From contig JAKSZT010039042.1 of the NCBI GenBank assembly GCA_026826555.1, positions 426,541 to 490,540 of the forward strand: a DNA stretch of 64,000 nucleotides, given 5' to 3'. Shown piece after piece: positions 22,226-34,675 of the stretch (position 1 is its first letter; every line of letters starts with the position of its first letter). The DNA comes from Tolypeutes matacus (lineage: Eukaryota > Chordata > Mammalia > Cingulata > Chlamyphoridae). The notes below the pieces were generated by a model. The model saw only the letters and a list, made by a program, of their open reading frames with translations, did not search any database and was not told where the DNA came from. Both the position numbers and the translations under genes were made by a program.

Positions 22226-24193
22226 CATCTGAAATATGAATACATAAATAGTTTGAGCTTATTTCCTTTGTAATAGACAGAATGGTTTTCCTTTATATTT
22301 CAGAAGCTCCAAGATTCCCATGGACATAAGTTATTATTTAGATATGTGAAAAACCTTAAGAAGTGAAATATCAAAAAGAGGAGATTCTGGCATTAAAGAC
22401 AAACCTTTCTGCACCTGTAGTTTTTCCCAGATCTCCCCCTGGCTGTGGAGCAGTAGTAATGCAATCAGGGAAGTGCTGTTGGGGAATAATGCAGTCATTC
22501 TGCTGGTAAATGATAGCTGCCTGGACAGAAAGACAGTCTAAAGAAATGGGAACCAAGGCACAGAATGAGATTGGTTTATGTGCTTCATAATATATCTGAG
22601 GCTCAAGAGTAATTTGGATAGTAGTGCATGTAAAAAATAAATAACAAAAAGGATACTTTAAGAGGCTGATAGTTTGCAGGATTTCATTCCCTCCCTGATT
22701 TACACTTGGGGATATATGTTAAAGGGTCTGGCCTTTCAGACATCACTAATTCCGTTATTAATGGTTAATTGTTAATCACACAGGAAATGTTTGCCATAAG
22801 TGAGAACAGTGTACACAGTTAAAGAAAAAGAAGAAATGTTATGTTTGAATATTTGTTTGAAAATATAATTTTTGAAAAAAGCACAAATTGTTTACACAAT
22901 AAGCTTATTAAATGGGAAGGTTTTAATTTTCTTTTTTTGTGAATGATGTAATACAAGTAGTGTGGTGATAAAATGTTTCATGTTCCAAAACTTCCACTCA
23001 AATCTTCAGACTGGCGTTATGGATTTTCTAAAGAGAAGTTAGATATGACAATCATTTGTTTCCTTCATTATTATCTTGACAAAATAATAATTTGACCAAT
23101 TCCATTCTACTCTGAGAGTTCTACTTAGTTTTATCAGTCTCATTATTTTTCTGATCATTATCATTTTTGTACAGTGACCCCAGAATGATTGCAACTTGTT
23201 TTATTGTATGTACATGATCTGAATCTTTCTGTATTTTAATTATTTCCTTTTCAGATAATCCTGTTAAAAGGCCCTTCTCCCTTATGATATGTGCTTTGCT
23301 CCTTAAGAGTCATTTTAACAAATTATGTTCTACTCTAGGAAATCTTTCTCAGAAGTCTCTTGTTAATAGTTACTAGTGATGCTATATCTATTGTGTTACA
23401 GTGTTTTTGCTTGTGTGTGTGCAGACATATTTGTATTTTTACTAAGTTAATTTTTCTATTTTGCTGATTTTTTTCTCTTATTACTATGAAAGGACTTTGG
23501 TTCCAAATCCAATGGCTAGCCATTTGGCTACCAATTTTAACAAGGTAAGAGGTAGTCAAAAATTGCATAATATAAATCATTTCCTTAAGGTTTATGGGAA
23601 ATGATTTTCAACTTGGTCAATAGGTTAAATATCAGGAACTGTGTATTCAGCCTTCTACATTATTGGATTTTTGTCTGTCTTCATTAATAATTATTTTTTA
23701 ATGGAAAGTCAGAAGAGTTGAGCCCCAGAAACCATGTTAAATAAGAGCCAAATATTCCAGTTTTTATATTACACAATTGATTTTGAGGTCCATGAAAGGA
23801 TGTAAAGGTAAATACTTATCAAAATTAAAATGACTACTTAAATTACAGAATTTAACATCTCCATACCACACAATGTTTGTTACTATGTCTTACAGACAGA
23901 CTTGATTTTAAAATAAAATTGTAATTTTTTTTTCGTTAAAATTCACTGACTAAGAAAGCATTTCCTTCATACCTTTGGCCAAGATTTTTTTTTTAGATAA
24001 TAGTACCTACTTCACTCAATAGCCCACAAAACAAATTATGTGTGCAAAAGCTTTTTGCATGGTAAAATTAGTAATTGATTAATAAAACTGTAAATCCTAT
24101 TACCCTCACCCATAGTGTATATGATTGTAATGCAAATATTAATCTATAAGGTAATATCTAGCTTTTCAATTACACATTAATTGCATACTTCTT
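22226..24193. other. Unique AT-rich DNA downstream of the olfactory pseudogene
   Basis: No repeat or reading frame was recognised. This is the 3' flank of the minus-strand receptor pseudogene. Short frames of 60-80 codons on the minus strand show no family features. Confidence 0.5.
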
Positions 24194-25111
24194 TCAAAAA
24201 TAACATTTGGCACTAAATTTTCTCATAACATTTTTCATCTCTGTATTTCTCAAATTATATATTAGGGGACTGAACATAGGAGCTATAATGATAAAAAAAC
24301 AGTGAAGATATTTTATCCTCAGGGAAAGTGGTTGGTGCTCTAAGGTAGACAAAGATTGAATGCCAAAAAAATAAGACTACCATAGTAATATGAGACCCAC
24401 AGGTAGAGAGGACTTTCCATCTTCCCTCAGCTGAATGATTTCTTAAAGTAACTAATATAATGAAATAAGAAACAAATAAGACACCGAAAGTTACTAAGGC
24501 GACCATACCTGAATCTGCCCCCACAAGGACACCTGTGATGTAGGTATCAGTACAGGCAACTTTTAGCAATGGGAAGATATCACAGATATAGTGATCAATT
24601 TCATTAGGACTACAAAAGGGCAACTGGAGTACCAGATAAAATTGAGGAAAAGAATGGAGAGCTCCACCAGCCCAAGCAGCTAGGGTTAGAAGATTACATC
24701 TTGTCCTGTTCCTGATGATCATATAGTGCAGAAGTTTGCAGATGGCAACATAGCGATCAAAGGCCATGGCAACAATAATGAAGACCTCAATACCTCCAAA
24801 TAAGTGCATGGTAAAGACCTGCAATATTCAATTTCCATAGTAGATGGTTTTTGTCCCCACTAACAAGAAAACTGATAAGTTTGGGTGTTTACACTAGAGG
24901 TATAGCTGATGTCCATACATGATAAATGACTCAGGAAATAGTACATGGGTTGATTAAAGAGGGAGCTGCAGCTAATAAAGACAAGGATCACAAGGTTTCC
25001 TACCAAGATAGAAACATAACTGAACAGGACGAGCACAAAGCAAATTATTCATATGCCCTGGTCATAAGAAAGCTCCAAAAGAATGAATTCTGAGATGTTG
25101 TGGCTTTCCAT
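24194..25111 (-). pseudogene. Olfactory receptor pseudogene, OR4-like
   Basis: A seven-transmembrane odorant receptor relic of about 306 codons, the normal length, in one exon. The start is MESHNISEFILLELSYDQGI at 25111. Diagnostic features: PMYYFLSHLS before TM2, MAFDRYVAICKLLHYMII after TM3, PFCSPNEIDHYICDIFPLLKVAC in the second extracellular loop, and the TM6 start [34 protein letters not shown] and, after a frameshift, [21 protein letters not shown] (split by my reading frame) mark TM7. Lesions: TGA at codon 21 (25049-25051); at least two frameshifts between about 24840 and 24905; TGA at 24828-24830, where the conserved TM3 Cys codon should be; and a frameshift in a T run near 24294-24300. 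OR4 placement is from motif resemblance. Confidence 0.92.
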
Positions 25112-28100
25112 ATATTTCAGTATGTGTATAAAATGCAGAAATGAGTTAAGACTCTGAAAAGAAAAAGAAATGAATTTGGATGAAGAATATATCAGTATGA
25201 TCAAAATAATACAAAATTTACCAAAACCATGGATTAACATGCACAGAATATTAATTATTGTTTATTAATTGAATTATATTGCTTGTTCTTTTTTATTGTC
25301 TCATTTTATATATTGTAAATTTTATGAGAATAAATATGTGTTATTTAATTTACCAGAGAAGATAAAATATTTTAAACATTAACTTCATCATAAAACATTT
25401 TATTACTATTAATTATGTTACTTAGATAAGAACAAAAGTTTCATTTCCTTTATTACATTTTTAAAATTTTTAATTACTGCATTATCCATAGAGTCAAATT
25501 GCTATATTTCAGCATGAATGGACTGCCTCCTTTAATTTTCTGCAACTGAATACTCAGGAAATGCTTATGCTTAATGAACTCCAGCTTGAATTGGAAAATT
25601 TATTTTGTTAGAGCTTATTGTGTTTGTCTAGTCAGCAAACATTGCCAATTGGATATACTAAACCAATGTAGCATCAGTTATATTCAATAGCAAAGAATGG
25701 TTGAAAATATACATAACATTATTAAAAATATATATTATTAACAGCTGTGGTTGTGGAAATAATCTGTACTCTCATTCATTTTTCTTATTTATATACATAT
25801 GTTAGAATTATTCTTATAACATGTTGTCAATAAGATTGTTATGGCAATAGGTAAAAGAAATATATAAGGGGTGAACTACCCAAGTATGTTTGAGTTGTCT
25901 ATAGTTCATCATATTTTGCTGGAAATATTAGATATAATCGAACCCAAAAAGCCAGTCCATTAATAGAAGATAAAATATAACTGTAAGACAATCTGTGTGG
26001 TCAGTTTTCACTCAGTTGCTATTTACTGCATTAAGAATGCCATGAAAGAGTCATGTTTTGTACAATCTTGAGACATTATTTACTCTGGGAAAAAGAGATT
26101 GCAGAATAGAGAGAACCTCCATGAACTATTTTATGCAGGGATGAGGAATTTTCTGGCATCCTATGAGGCTGTGAAACTATAGCACATCTTCTGCTGTAGT
26201 CTGGATTTTCAATGTGGCAGCCAAATCTGGACCCTCTGGATGCCATTAAAAAAAAAAAGAAGAATATTTTTGTAACAAGTTTCTTTAGTTATCAGATCTC
26301 TTGATTCACAAATTCAAGCTCAGTTCCTTTAGAATGATTTTAGATATCAAATTTGTAACAGGTAAGAAATTTTAAAAATAGTTCATTTAAGAGAATTTTT
26401 AATTATTTACTATAATTTCATAAATGAGAAAGTCTCATTGTATTCCTCTAAGGCCTTCATTAGTGCTTTAAGCCTTACTATCCAACTTTTTTTAACAAAC
26501 AGAAAAAAAGTAATGTGCACAGTATGTTTAGCAGTTAACTGTTCCTAAATAATATAGAATAATTAAAGGATGGTTCATTGACCTATCCTTTTCCTTTTAC
26601 TACTGATACTGGTTCTACATGAGATGGGATAATGTTAACTATCACATACATTTATTTGCATTAAATACATTGATTTAAGTATAGTTGCTTTATGAGTAGG
26701 TTGGTGAACTACTTCATTATACTATCACCTAATAATCTAAGTCCATGATTCCTAATAAATTTGAGTCAAAGCATGAAATCTCAGTAGTTTTTCAGAATCA
26801 ATAGCGTATCCACTGTAGACATTAGAAGTCAGATATGTCGATTCCCACGGAGTTCGATGCCGCATCTCATTTGTGAGAGCAGAGCAGGGTGGGGGGAAGG
26901 GTTTCCAGGGTGCAGCTGTAAGAACAGCCATGAATTCTCAATTCAGATCACCAAGTCTGACTTCCTCAATATTTATGTAAATCTATATCTTGCAGTTAAT
27001 ATAAATATGAGGTCCAGAATTCTCTGATTCTAAACCATTTTGAAATAATTGTTCTTCAATTTTTCTAAAAGTACATTCTTTAGATAAAGATTCTAACTTA
27101 TTATCTAGATCATGATAGATGTTTAAACAATAATAGCCTTAAAAATCCATCTAACATTCTGAGGGTAGGTGCCATTATGATCACTGCTATGTATACAGGT
27201 AAAAGGAAACTTGAGTATATTCACCTGAGAAGAAATATTGTCATTAAAAGAAATAATAATTTTTGACCATAAAGGTAGTAAAGAAAACTCCTATGAAAGT
27301 TTTGCAGGCATAAATGATGGAGGAAGGAATTATTAGCCAAATACTGTTATTGTGGTTTAAATAGTGGTAACAAAGGCAGAGGTAAAAATGGTGAGGAGAG
27401 TAAAATAAAGTGACCAGTTCTGAATATTGAGCCTATTCATTAATATCCTTAAACCTCTTTTTCCTCATGAATACAATTGAGAATTTGTTACATAATTCAG
27501 AAATATAATCAAAGGTGTGAGAGTTAATATGAAATAGCCTTTTCATACATGGTTCATGCCACATTGGTTATTTTCCTGTTCCTTTCTTTCTTCTTTAAGC
27601 AAAGAGTTTAGCAACTACTGACATTGTCATGCACACATGGAAACCAAGTCAAACAAAGCAATAAACAACAACCAGAAGAACACAACATAGATTTAAAAAG
27701 GGTGACCATGTATGCTTCAATTTTTTATAATTAATGGGGAAAAAAGCTATTCTGATACTATACTGCCTATTTAAGGTAAATCTTAATGGTAATCGTTAGC
27801 CTGATTTTTTCTTACATTAGAAAATATAGTGAAGGGATTAATTTATATCTTTCATAGAGTGCATGCCCTTTGTGTGTGCTATGGCAATAGATGCTCTTAG
27901 AGTTAAAGTTTCCACCCTATATTCAAATTTTCTTCTGCACTTATTCGAACATACCATGTTATAAACTTACCTTAAATGATACAGATTAATCTATTTTTGT
28001 TGTTTAGAATACCAGGTTGTATGAAAGGCACTAAATTCTTCTTTGTTGTTAACAAACATGAAAGGGGTATTCCTCAATAAGAATATGGAAGAAAATACAT

Positions 28101-29985
28101 AAGTACCAGAATGGTACTCAATGAAATTCACTACCAACAATTAAAATTTCCTTGCTTTAACTCTACTCTTTTCAACCAGTATTCCTCTTGTAAAAACTAT
28201 GCAGTTAAAACTATAGTGTGCCAAATCATTTTGCATTAATCAAATTATCTTATGCTGCAAGAAAGTGAAATTAGATGGGGTAAGTGTGAATAGAATTCAA
28301 CCATGCTAACACACGGTTAGTGGAGCTTTCTCCAAACCACAATGGCATGTGTAATTCATTGACCATCAATTTTGTGTTGACTTCATGGTAGTTTAGGCTG
28401 TAACTGGAAGAATTCCCCCTGAGATATTCACTTTGGTAATTGTTCTCCAAGATCTAGATCTGAAGAAAATGTAGAGAAGTATAAATCACTAATTTAATCA
28501 CACATGTGTAATTCTCAAAATATTTGGATATCAAAATATCTTTTAACTTTCTACATATTTTCAAATGGAGTGTACTCTATATATCCAAAAAACCCATCAG
28601 GGTTGCAATAAGAGGATCTTTATTCCACAGAAAGTAAATTGGGACCTTTTATGCAGATTTAACATCAGCCTACTAGTTCTGAATTAAAATAATCATAAAG
28701 GAATTTGAAATTCCTGCAAAAACTAACAAGTATTTAAGTCTTAGGAGTCTTCTGTTTTATTCCTATGCCTCAAAAATTTTTGATTGGAAGAATGGAACAT
28801 GAACTTATGTGACAATGCAAAAATTAATAAGTTTGAAAGCTCTTATAAAGTATATACCCTGAGGCAATCTAATTGTATCTTCACCAAATGTTTCTAAACC
28901 ATTGTCCATGGTAATGTTCCTTGTGCCTCTGGGCATTTACTTTAAAACTTTGACTTGGCCTGGCTCAGGCAGTTTCTTGGGAGTTCCCAAAATAGGATCA
29001 TCAGACACATAGTTCAGGAAACTCTGTTGACTCTGTGCTTGTCTAACTTTCTGAAGAATAGGAGGAAATATGACATAGCCTGGAGTGGTATCTGGTTAGC
29101 TGCCAGGAAAATATGAGATGAGGAATAACAAGAGCACCAAAGATAGGCAATACAATCCAAATATTGGCCATTATCAAGAGTAACCTATATGAGTAGGAGA
29201 TAGACCAATAAAATCAGTGACCTGAAAGACCATGACTGATAATAGGTTAAGGTTATTTGTTGCCAGGGACTAACATTGCTAGAATATATGGTTGAGGAAT
29301 GGGAGACAAGAGAAAAGAAGAGAAAAAAAGAGTAAACATTTTTACCTTATGCATCTCAGATCTGAAAAAGCTGTATCAAGTGAGAACATAATCAAAATGT
29401 CAGAGGCTTTTACCTGTTTACCACAAGGTTCTTTCTCCTATGTCACTACATTGGCACAGGTTGTAGAGGCTCAGTTTCTAAGTGCACATACGGAAGCTCA
29501 GTTGGTCTTTCCCTCTCTTCCATTCACAAATCCATTTATTAAAATTTTTCTCAGACATTTAAAACTACAGGAAATCAGTATTTTACATTAACATAATATG
29601 TATCAGATCAACTTTATTAGAAAAATTCACTAAAATAACAATTAATGGAGAGAATATGGGGCAATTTTAATCATGTTACTTACCCTCACAATAATGTATA
29701 TTATAAATTAAGTACTATAAACTTTATTATTCACATAGTGCACTGAAGATTCTAAAGGTTGAAAACCATCTCAAATACTTAGTGAGCAGCAAATCAGGTC
29801 TCTGTGAATTTATTTAAATGAAAGCAGTGGGTAATTGTAAGTTCAGTTCTTGTTTCTAGGCTTTAAAAGTTAAGGAAACCAGAGTTAATGAAGGATTCTG
29901 TCACTTGAGCATGAAGTATCTAAGAGCCCAGGGTTTGATTCTTAACCTCACCCTAATGTCTGTGGCTGATTACTCTTCCCTCAAG
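25112..29985. other. Unique AT-rich intergenic DNA
   Basis: Nearly 5 kb upstream of the OR pseudogene with no recognisable repeat or gene. A poly-A run at about 26250 and a small GC-richer patch at 26850-26930 are the only compositional features. The short frame at 29292-29591 shows no family motif. Confidence 0.5.
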
Positions 29986-29994
29986 CTCACCTGT

Positions 29995-30095
29995 AAATAC
30001 AGATATATGCATATATATTTATATATCATTTTGCAAATGTTTGTATGTATTGTGAGAATTTTGATTTTTACCCACAATAAAAAAAAAAAAAACAC
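29995..30095 (+). repeat. Severely truncated L1 3' end with poly-A
   Basis: About 75 bases (ATATATGCATATATATTTAT through TTTTACCCACAATAAA) are nearly identical to the end of the insertion at 50311-50655, followed by an A tail. This is a dead-on-arrival L1 tail of a young subfamily. Confidence 0.7.
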
Positions 30096-30269
30096 AGAAG
30101 GAAGTAGCTTGTCGTGCTATTCCCCCCGCACCCCCCATGCACACAAAAACACACATCAAGATACTCATTGCAGGCAGGTTCCTCATTTGCAATGTGGAAC
30201 ATTACCAGCTCAACCCTGAATATATGTCCAGTCATTGCAAATTGTTTTGCTGTAAAAGTTTTAATTTTG

Positions 30270-30325
30270 ATGAGATGGAATCTATCTATCTATCTATATA
30301 TATGTTAATTATATATATATTGAAT
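30270..30325 (+). repeat. (CTAT)n / (AT)n microsatellite
   Basis: Short CTAT repeats running into TA/AT repeats, all AT-rich. Confidence 0.8.
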
Positions 30326-30479
30326 AATATAATATTTAAAAAATCATGCTTTTGGAATCATCTTTAAAGGTTTTTTTGCCTAATCCAAGATCAAAAAAAT
30401 GTTCCCACTTGATATTCTAAACATTTTGTACTTTTACATTTACATATTGTTCTAAAATTCACTTTGAAATATTTTTTTT

Positions 30480-31055
30480 ATGATGTGTAAAGGATAATCA
30501 AGGTTTATTTTTATTGTGCATATGGATATCCAAGTGTTCCATCACTGTTTAATGACTGTCCTTGCTCCTCTGGATTGCCAAGAGAATTTTGCTGAGATTT
30601 CTTTGATCACACATGTGCATGTCTACTACTATTCTTTCTGGTCTGTTTCTTTTGAGTGCCTATCTATCTTAATGTAAACACTATACTTTGTTTTGATTAC
30701 TGTAGCTTTATAATATACCTTGAGACCATATAGTGTAAGTTCTCCAAATTTGTTCTCTTTAGAATGTCTGGGAGCTTATATAGATCCATTTTATTTGCAT
30801 ATAAATGTTAAAATTAGTAAATTTATCAATTTTCCCAGTTTAGAAATTGTTTGAATTGCATTGACTTAGAAATTAATTTGGGGAGAATTGAAATCTTAAT
30901 ATTGAAGCATGCAATCATGAGAAAAATATGTCTTTAATTTTGTTAAAATTTTTCCATTCTCTCAACATAATTATAGTTGGCAATGCCCATATCTTGCAAC
31001 ATTATATGTCACAATTATCCACAAGTATTTAAGATTTTAATGCTATTTTAAATGA
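30480..31055 (-). repeat. Old L1 ORF2 3' fragment, minus strand
   Basis: Reads like the reverse of late ORF2 in old L1s: TGCATATGGATATCCAAGTG, then TTGTTTTGATTACTGTAGCT, then TGAATTGCATTGACTTAGA. Heavily decayed. Confidence 0.6.
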
Positions 31056-31059
31056 TTAT

Positions 31060-31385
31060 TTTGGTTGTCTCCTCAAACTATGTCCAATGAATGTGACATT
31101 TTTTGGAAATAGTGTCTTTGAAGATGTAATTAGTTAAGATGACATGAATCTGGGCTAGACTGGGCTGTAATAGAATGTGACCTTCTAATAAGAGGGAAAT
31201 TTGAATGCAGAATCTGAATTGGGGAAGAATGCTATGTGAAGATGCAAGCAGAGATAGGCATGATGAATGTGCAACCCAAGGTTCACCAAAGATTTCCAGG
31301 AACCCCCAGAAGCTAGAGGATTCATGAAAGTAATCTCATTACAGATTCCTGAGGGAGCATGACCCCAATGACAAATTATTTTTGA
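31060..31385 (+). repeat. MLT1-type MaLR LTR fragment
   Basis: Contains the classic MLT1 blocks in order: TTTTGGAAATAGTGTCTTTG, AGATGTAATTAGTTAAGATG, AAGAGGGAAATTTG, GCAGAGATAGG, and ACCCCCAGAAGCTAGAGGAT. The 3' part with the polyadenylation site is missing or unrecognisable after about 31385. Confidence 0.75.
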
Positions 31386-32400
31386 CTTCTACTCTCCACC
31401 ATGTTAGAAAATGACTTTAACATAATTTAAGTATTTAAGAATTTTTTCCACTCAGTGTTTGTAGCTGCCGTGCATTTTCACTCTGATTTTATTTATTTTT
31501 TAGTAGCTACACAAATGAATTGTTTTGAAATTGAATGTGATGTTTTCAAACCAAGGATTGTGATTTTAGGTTAGAATTACATATTAGAAGCATTAAGGCT
31601 ATATTTTCTGATCAAAACTCTCTAGTGATAAGCCTACTCTGAGGACATATTCTTAAGCATCCTGGATCTTAAAGATATGTGGAGTTTGGAGGAAAATAAT
31701 AAAGAAAAATTGAATGATTTCAAAATGTTTCTTGAGTCAATGATTCTTTCAGTATCTCATGTGTTAATTAAAATAATTGGAATCACTTTTTAGATTTTTC
31801 AAGTTACCTTTCTTAGGAAGTTTGTACAGTGTTTAATTTAGTTAAAGTTCTTCTAGAGGGTAATCACTTATTAGTTTAAAACTCTCACCAAATTAACTGG
31901 TTAAACAACATACATTGAAAACACTTAAAGCATTAGAAAATTTAGGAATGTAATAAGCTAAATCTTTTACTTATACTTTTTTGTTTATTTATGGAATTAT
32001 TTGTGTATTTATCAAACTTGTGGAAACATATGCCCTTCTTAAAACTATTAAAATAACCATGCATTCAATACCATGGCCTATCTGTAGAACTGAATATTTT
32101 TGACCAGGCTATCTGTGGCACAGTCAATGTTGTATTTATGGTAAATGCAGTAACATTTAGTTTTCTACTTAGTCTTATATGAGGTAGAAACCAAATGTAT
32201 ATTAGAAATGTTTTTCTATAAAAGGAAAAATACATGCTAATATTAAATTAATTTATATGGCTGTGGATCATTCCATTTATTCTTTCTAATAACTGATATT
32301 GTATATTCCTAAACTATGAGATACGTGTGTTACTTTAAAAGTCTTTCAAATGAAAGTTGTAAAGTACTTCCATTTGATCAGGACTATTTAATTTCATTTT
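31386..32400. other. Unique AT-rich DNA
   Basis: No gene or repeat recognised in about 1 kb between the MLT1 fragment and the SINE. Confidence 0.45.
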
Positions 32401-32404
32401 CATT

Positions 32405-32670
32405 CACTTTGGCAAACAGACACCGCAACAAGCAGACTCTGCAACTGCTGCAATGAGCAGATGCCGCAACTAGCAGGCATTGCAAAAAGCAGATCTTGCG
32501 TCCACCACAACCAGCAGACGATGCAGCCAGTTAAGCGCTGCCTCCCACATGGGAGGTCCCAGATTTGGTTTCCAGTGCTTCCGAGAGAAGGCAAGCAGAC
32601 AGTTGAGCAGACAAGAAGGAACCATGGGGGGGGGGGCGGATAACAAATAAATAAATAAATCTTTAAAAAA
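32405..32670 (+). mobile_element. tRNA-derived SINE (DAS-like), plus strand
   Basis: A GC-richer block with a polymerase III type head around 32523-32585: an A-box-like CAGCCAGTTAAGCGC, then CCCACATGGGAGGTCCC, then a B-box-like TTTGGTTTCCAGTGC. The 5' part is a run of CAAGCAGACT/GCAACTGC-type repeats, and the 3' part is a G run (about 32627-32636) followed by CAAATAAATAAATAAATC and A-rich tail. The CCCACATGGGAGGTCC core is the hallmark of xenarthran SINEs. Confidence 0.8.
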
Positions 32671-32679
32671 AACAAAGCC

Positions 32680-34675
32680 AGATAAAGATTTTATTAAAAA
32701 AATGAGAAAATTACATACCCATTTCCCTAATGAATATAGATACAAAAATCCTCAACAAAATAGTTGCTAATCAAAGTCAATAGCACATTAAAATTATTTT
32801 TCATCTTGATCAGATGGGTTTCTTCCAAAGCATGCAAGGGTGGTTCAACACCAGAAACTCAACCGGTATAAGAAACCACATTAATAAATCAAACAAGAAA
32901 ATACATGATCAACTCTATTGCGATAGAAAAAGCATTTCCAAAACACAGCATCATTCTTGAGAAAAACACTCTGAAAGATAGCTCTAGAAGAAACCATTCT
33001 CAATATGATAAAGGACATATATGAAAACCCCAGAGTTACTATTATACTCAATGGTGAGAGACTGAAAGCTTTCCTGCTGATATTGAGAAGAAAAGGATAC
33101 CCATTGTCAACACTGTTATTTAACATTGTGCTATAAGTTCTAGCTAGAGCAATTAGGGAAGAAAATGCAATAAAAAAGCATTCATATTGGAGAGGAAGAA
33201 ATAAAAGTTTTGCTACTAACACATGATATGATCCTATACCTACAAAATATTGAAAAATTTACAGCAAAGCTACTAGAGCATGTACACAAGTTCAGCAAAG
33301 TGGTGGAACACAAGAGTAATATGCAAAAATCAGTGGTATTTCTATGCAGTAGTTATGAGCAATCTGGGGAGAAAATCAGAAAATAGTGACTAAAAGAATC
33401 CAATATTTAGAAATAAACTTAACCAAGGACATAAAAGGCCAGTATTCAGAAAACTACAAAATAATGATAAAATCAAATATTACCTAAATAAGCAGAAGGA
33501 TGTTCTGTGGTCATGGATTGGAAGACTAAATATCATTAAGATTTAAATTTTACCCACATTGATTAACAATTTAATCCCAATAAAAATTCCAACAACCATT
33601 TTTGGAAAAAAAGAAAAGTCAATTACCAAATTTATTTGTAAGGGATCTGAAATAGCCAGAAATATCTTTAAAAAGAAAAAGGAAATGGAAAATCACTTCC
33701 AGACTTTAAATAATAATACTTAGCTAGATTTGTAAAAACCACATGGTACTAGCATAAATATAGACATATATACCAATGGTCCAAATTGAGAGTTCAGAAA
33801 CAGACCCTCACATATGTGGTCAAGTGATTTTTGACAAGGCTGTCAAACCCACCCAGCTGGGTCAGAACAGTCTGTTCAACCAATCATGCTAGGAGAACTC
33901 GATATCCATAACTAAAAGAAAGAAAGAAGACCCCTGTCTCACACCTTCTACAGGAATTAACTTAAAATGGATCAAAGACCTAAATATGAAAGCTAGATCC
34001 ATTAAAATTCTAGAAAAAAATGTGGAAAAATATCTTCAAAATCTTGTTGTAGGTGGTAGTTTCTTAAATCTTACACCCAAAGGACAAACAATGAAAGTAA
34101 AATGGATGAATGGGATCTTCTCTAAATTACGTTTGTGCTTCAAATTACTTTGTTAAGAAGGTGAAAAGGCATCCTACTCAATAGAAAATATTTAGAAGCC
34201 ACATATCAGATAAGGGTTTCATTTCCATGTTATAAAAAGAGATCATACAACTCAATGATAAAAAGACAAGCAACCCAATTAAAAAATAGGCAAAAGACTT
34301 GAATAAACATTTTTCTAAAAGAGGAAATACAAATGGCAAAAAAATTCACACACAAAAAACCATGTTTAATATCCTTAGCTATTAAGAAAAGCAAATCAAA
34401 ACTAAAATGTTATATCATTTCCCACCTTATATAATGGCCATTATTAAAAAAAAAACACAAACAAACAGAAAACAACAAGTGTTGGGGAGCATGTGGAGTA
34501 CTAGGAATATCCATTCACTGTTGATGGGAATAGTGCAGCCTCTGTAGAAGACAGTTTAGTTGTTCCTCAGGAACATAAATATAGAACTGCCATACTATCT
34601 GGAAATTCCAGTACTCAATACATGCAAAAGAACTGAAATCAAGGATGTGTACTGGCATGTTCACACTGATATTCT
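32680..34675 (+). mobile_element. L1 ORF2 RT fragment without ends, plus strand
   Basis: Starts in the RT domain (an NYIPISLMNIDTKIL-like reading near 32710) and runs to the C-terminal third of ORF2 at about 34675 with frameshifts. The RT active-site box near 33215 is damaged. It has no 3' UTR: at about 34676 the sequence jumps back to an earlier part of ORF2, the start of the next L1 piece. Confidence 0.75.

Noticed and set aside
26850..26930. GC-richer patch as a possible promoter or first exon
   Set aside because: It is too short, with a single G run and no reading frame or splice context.
29905..29960. Possible SINE head (B-box-like GGGTTTGATTCTTAACC)
   Set aside because: Only one box is recognisable and no tail or core follows; too weak.
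32400..32745. 91-codon minus-strand frames that look membrane-like
   Set aside because: They are translations of the SINE and its tail.
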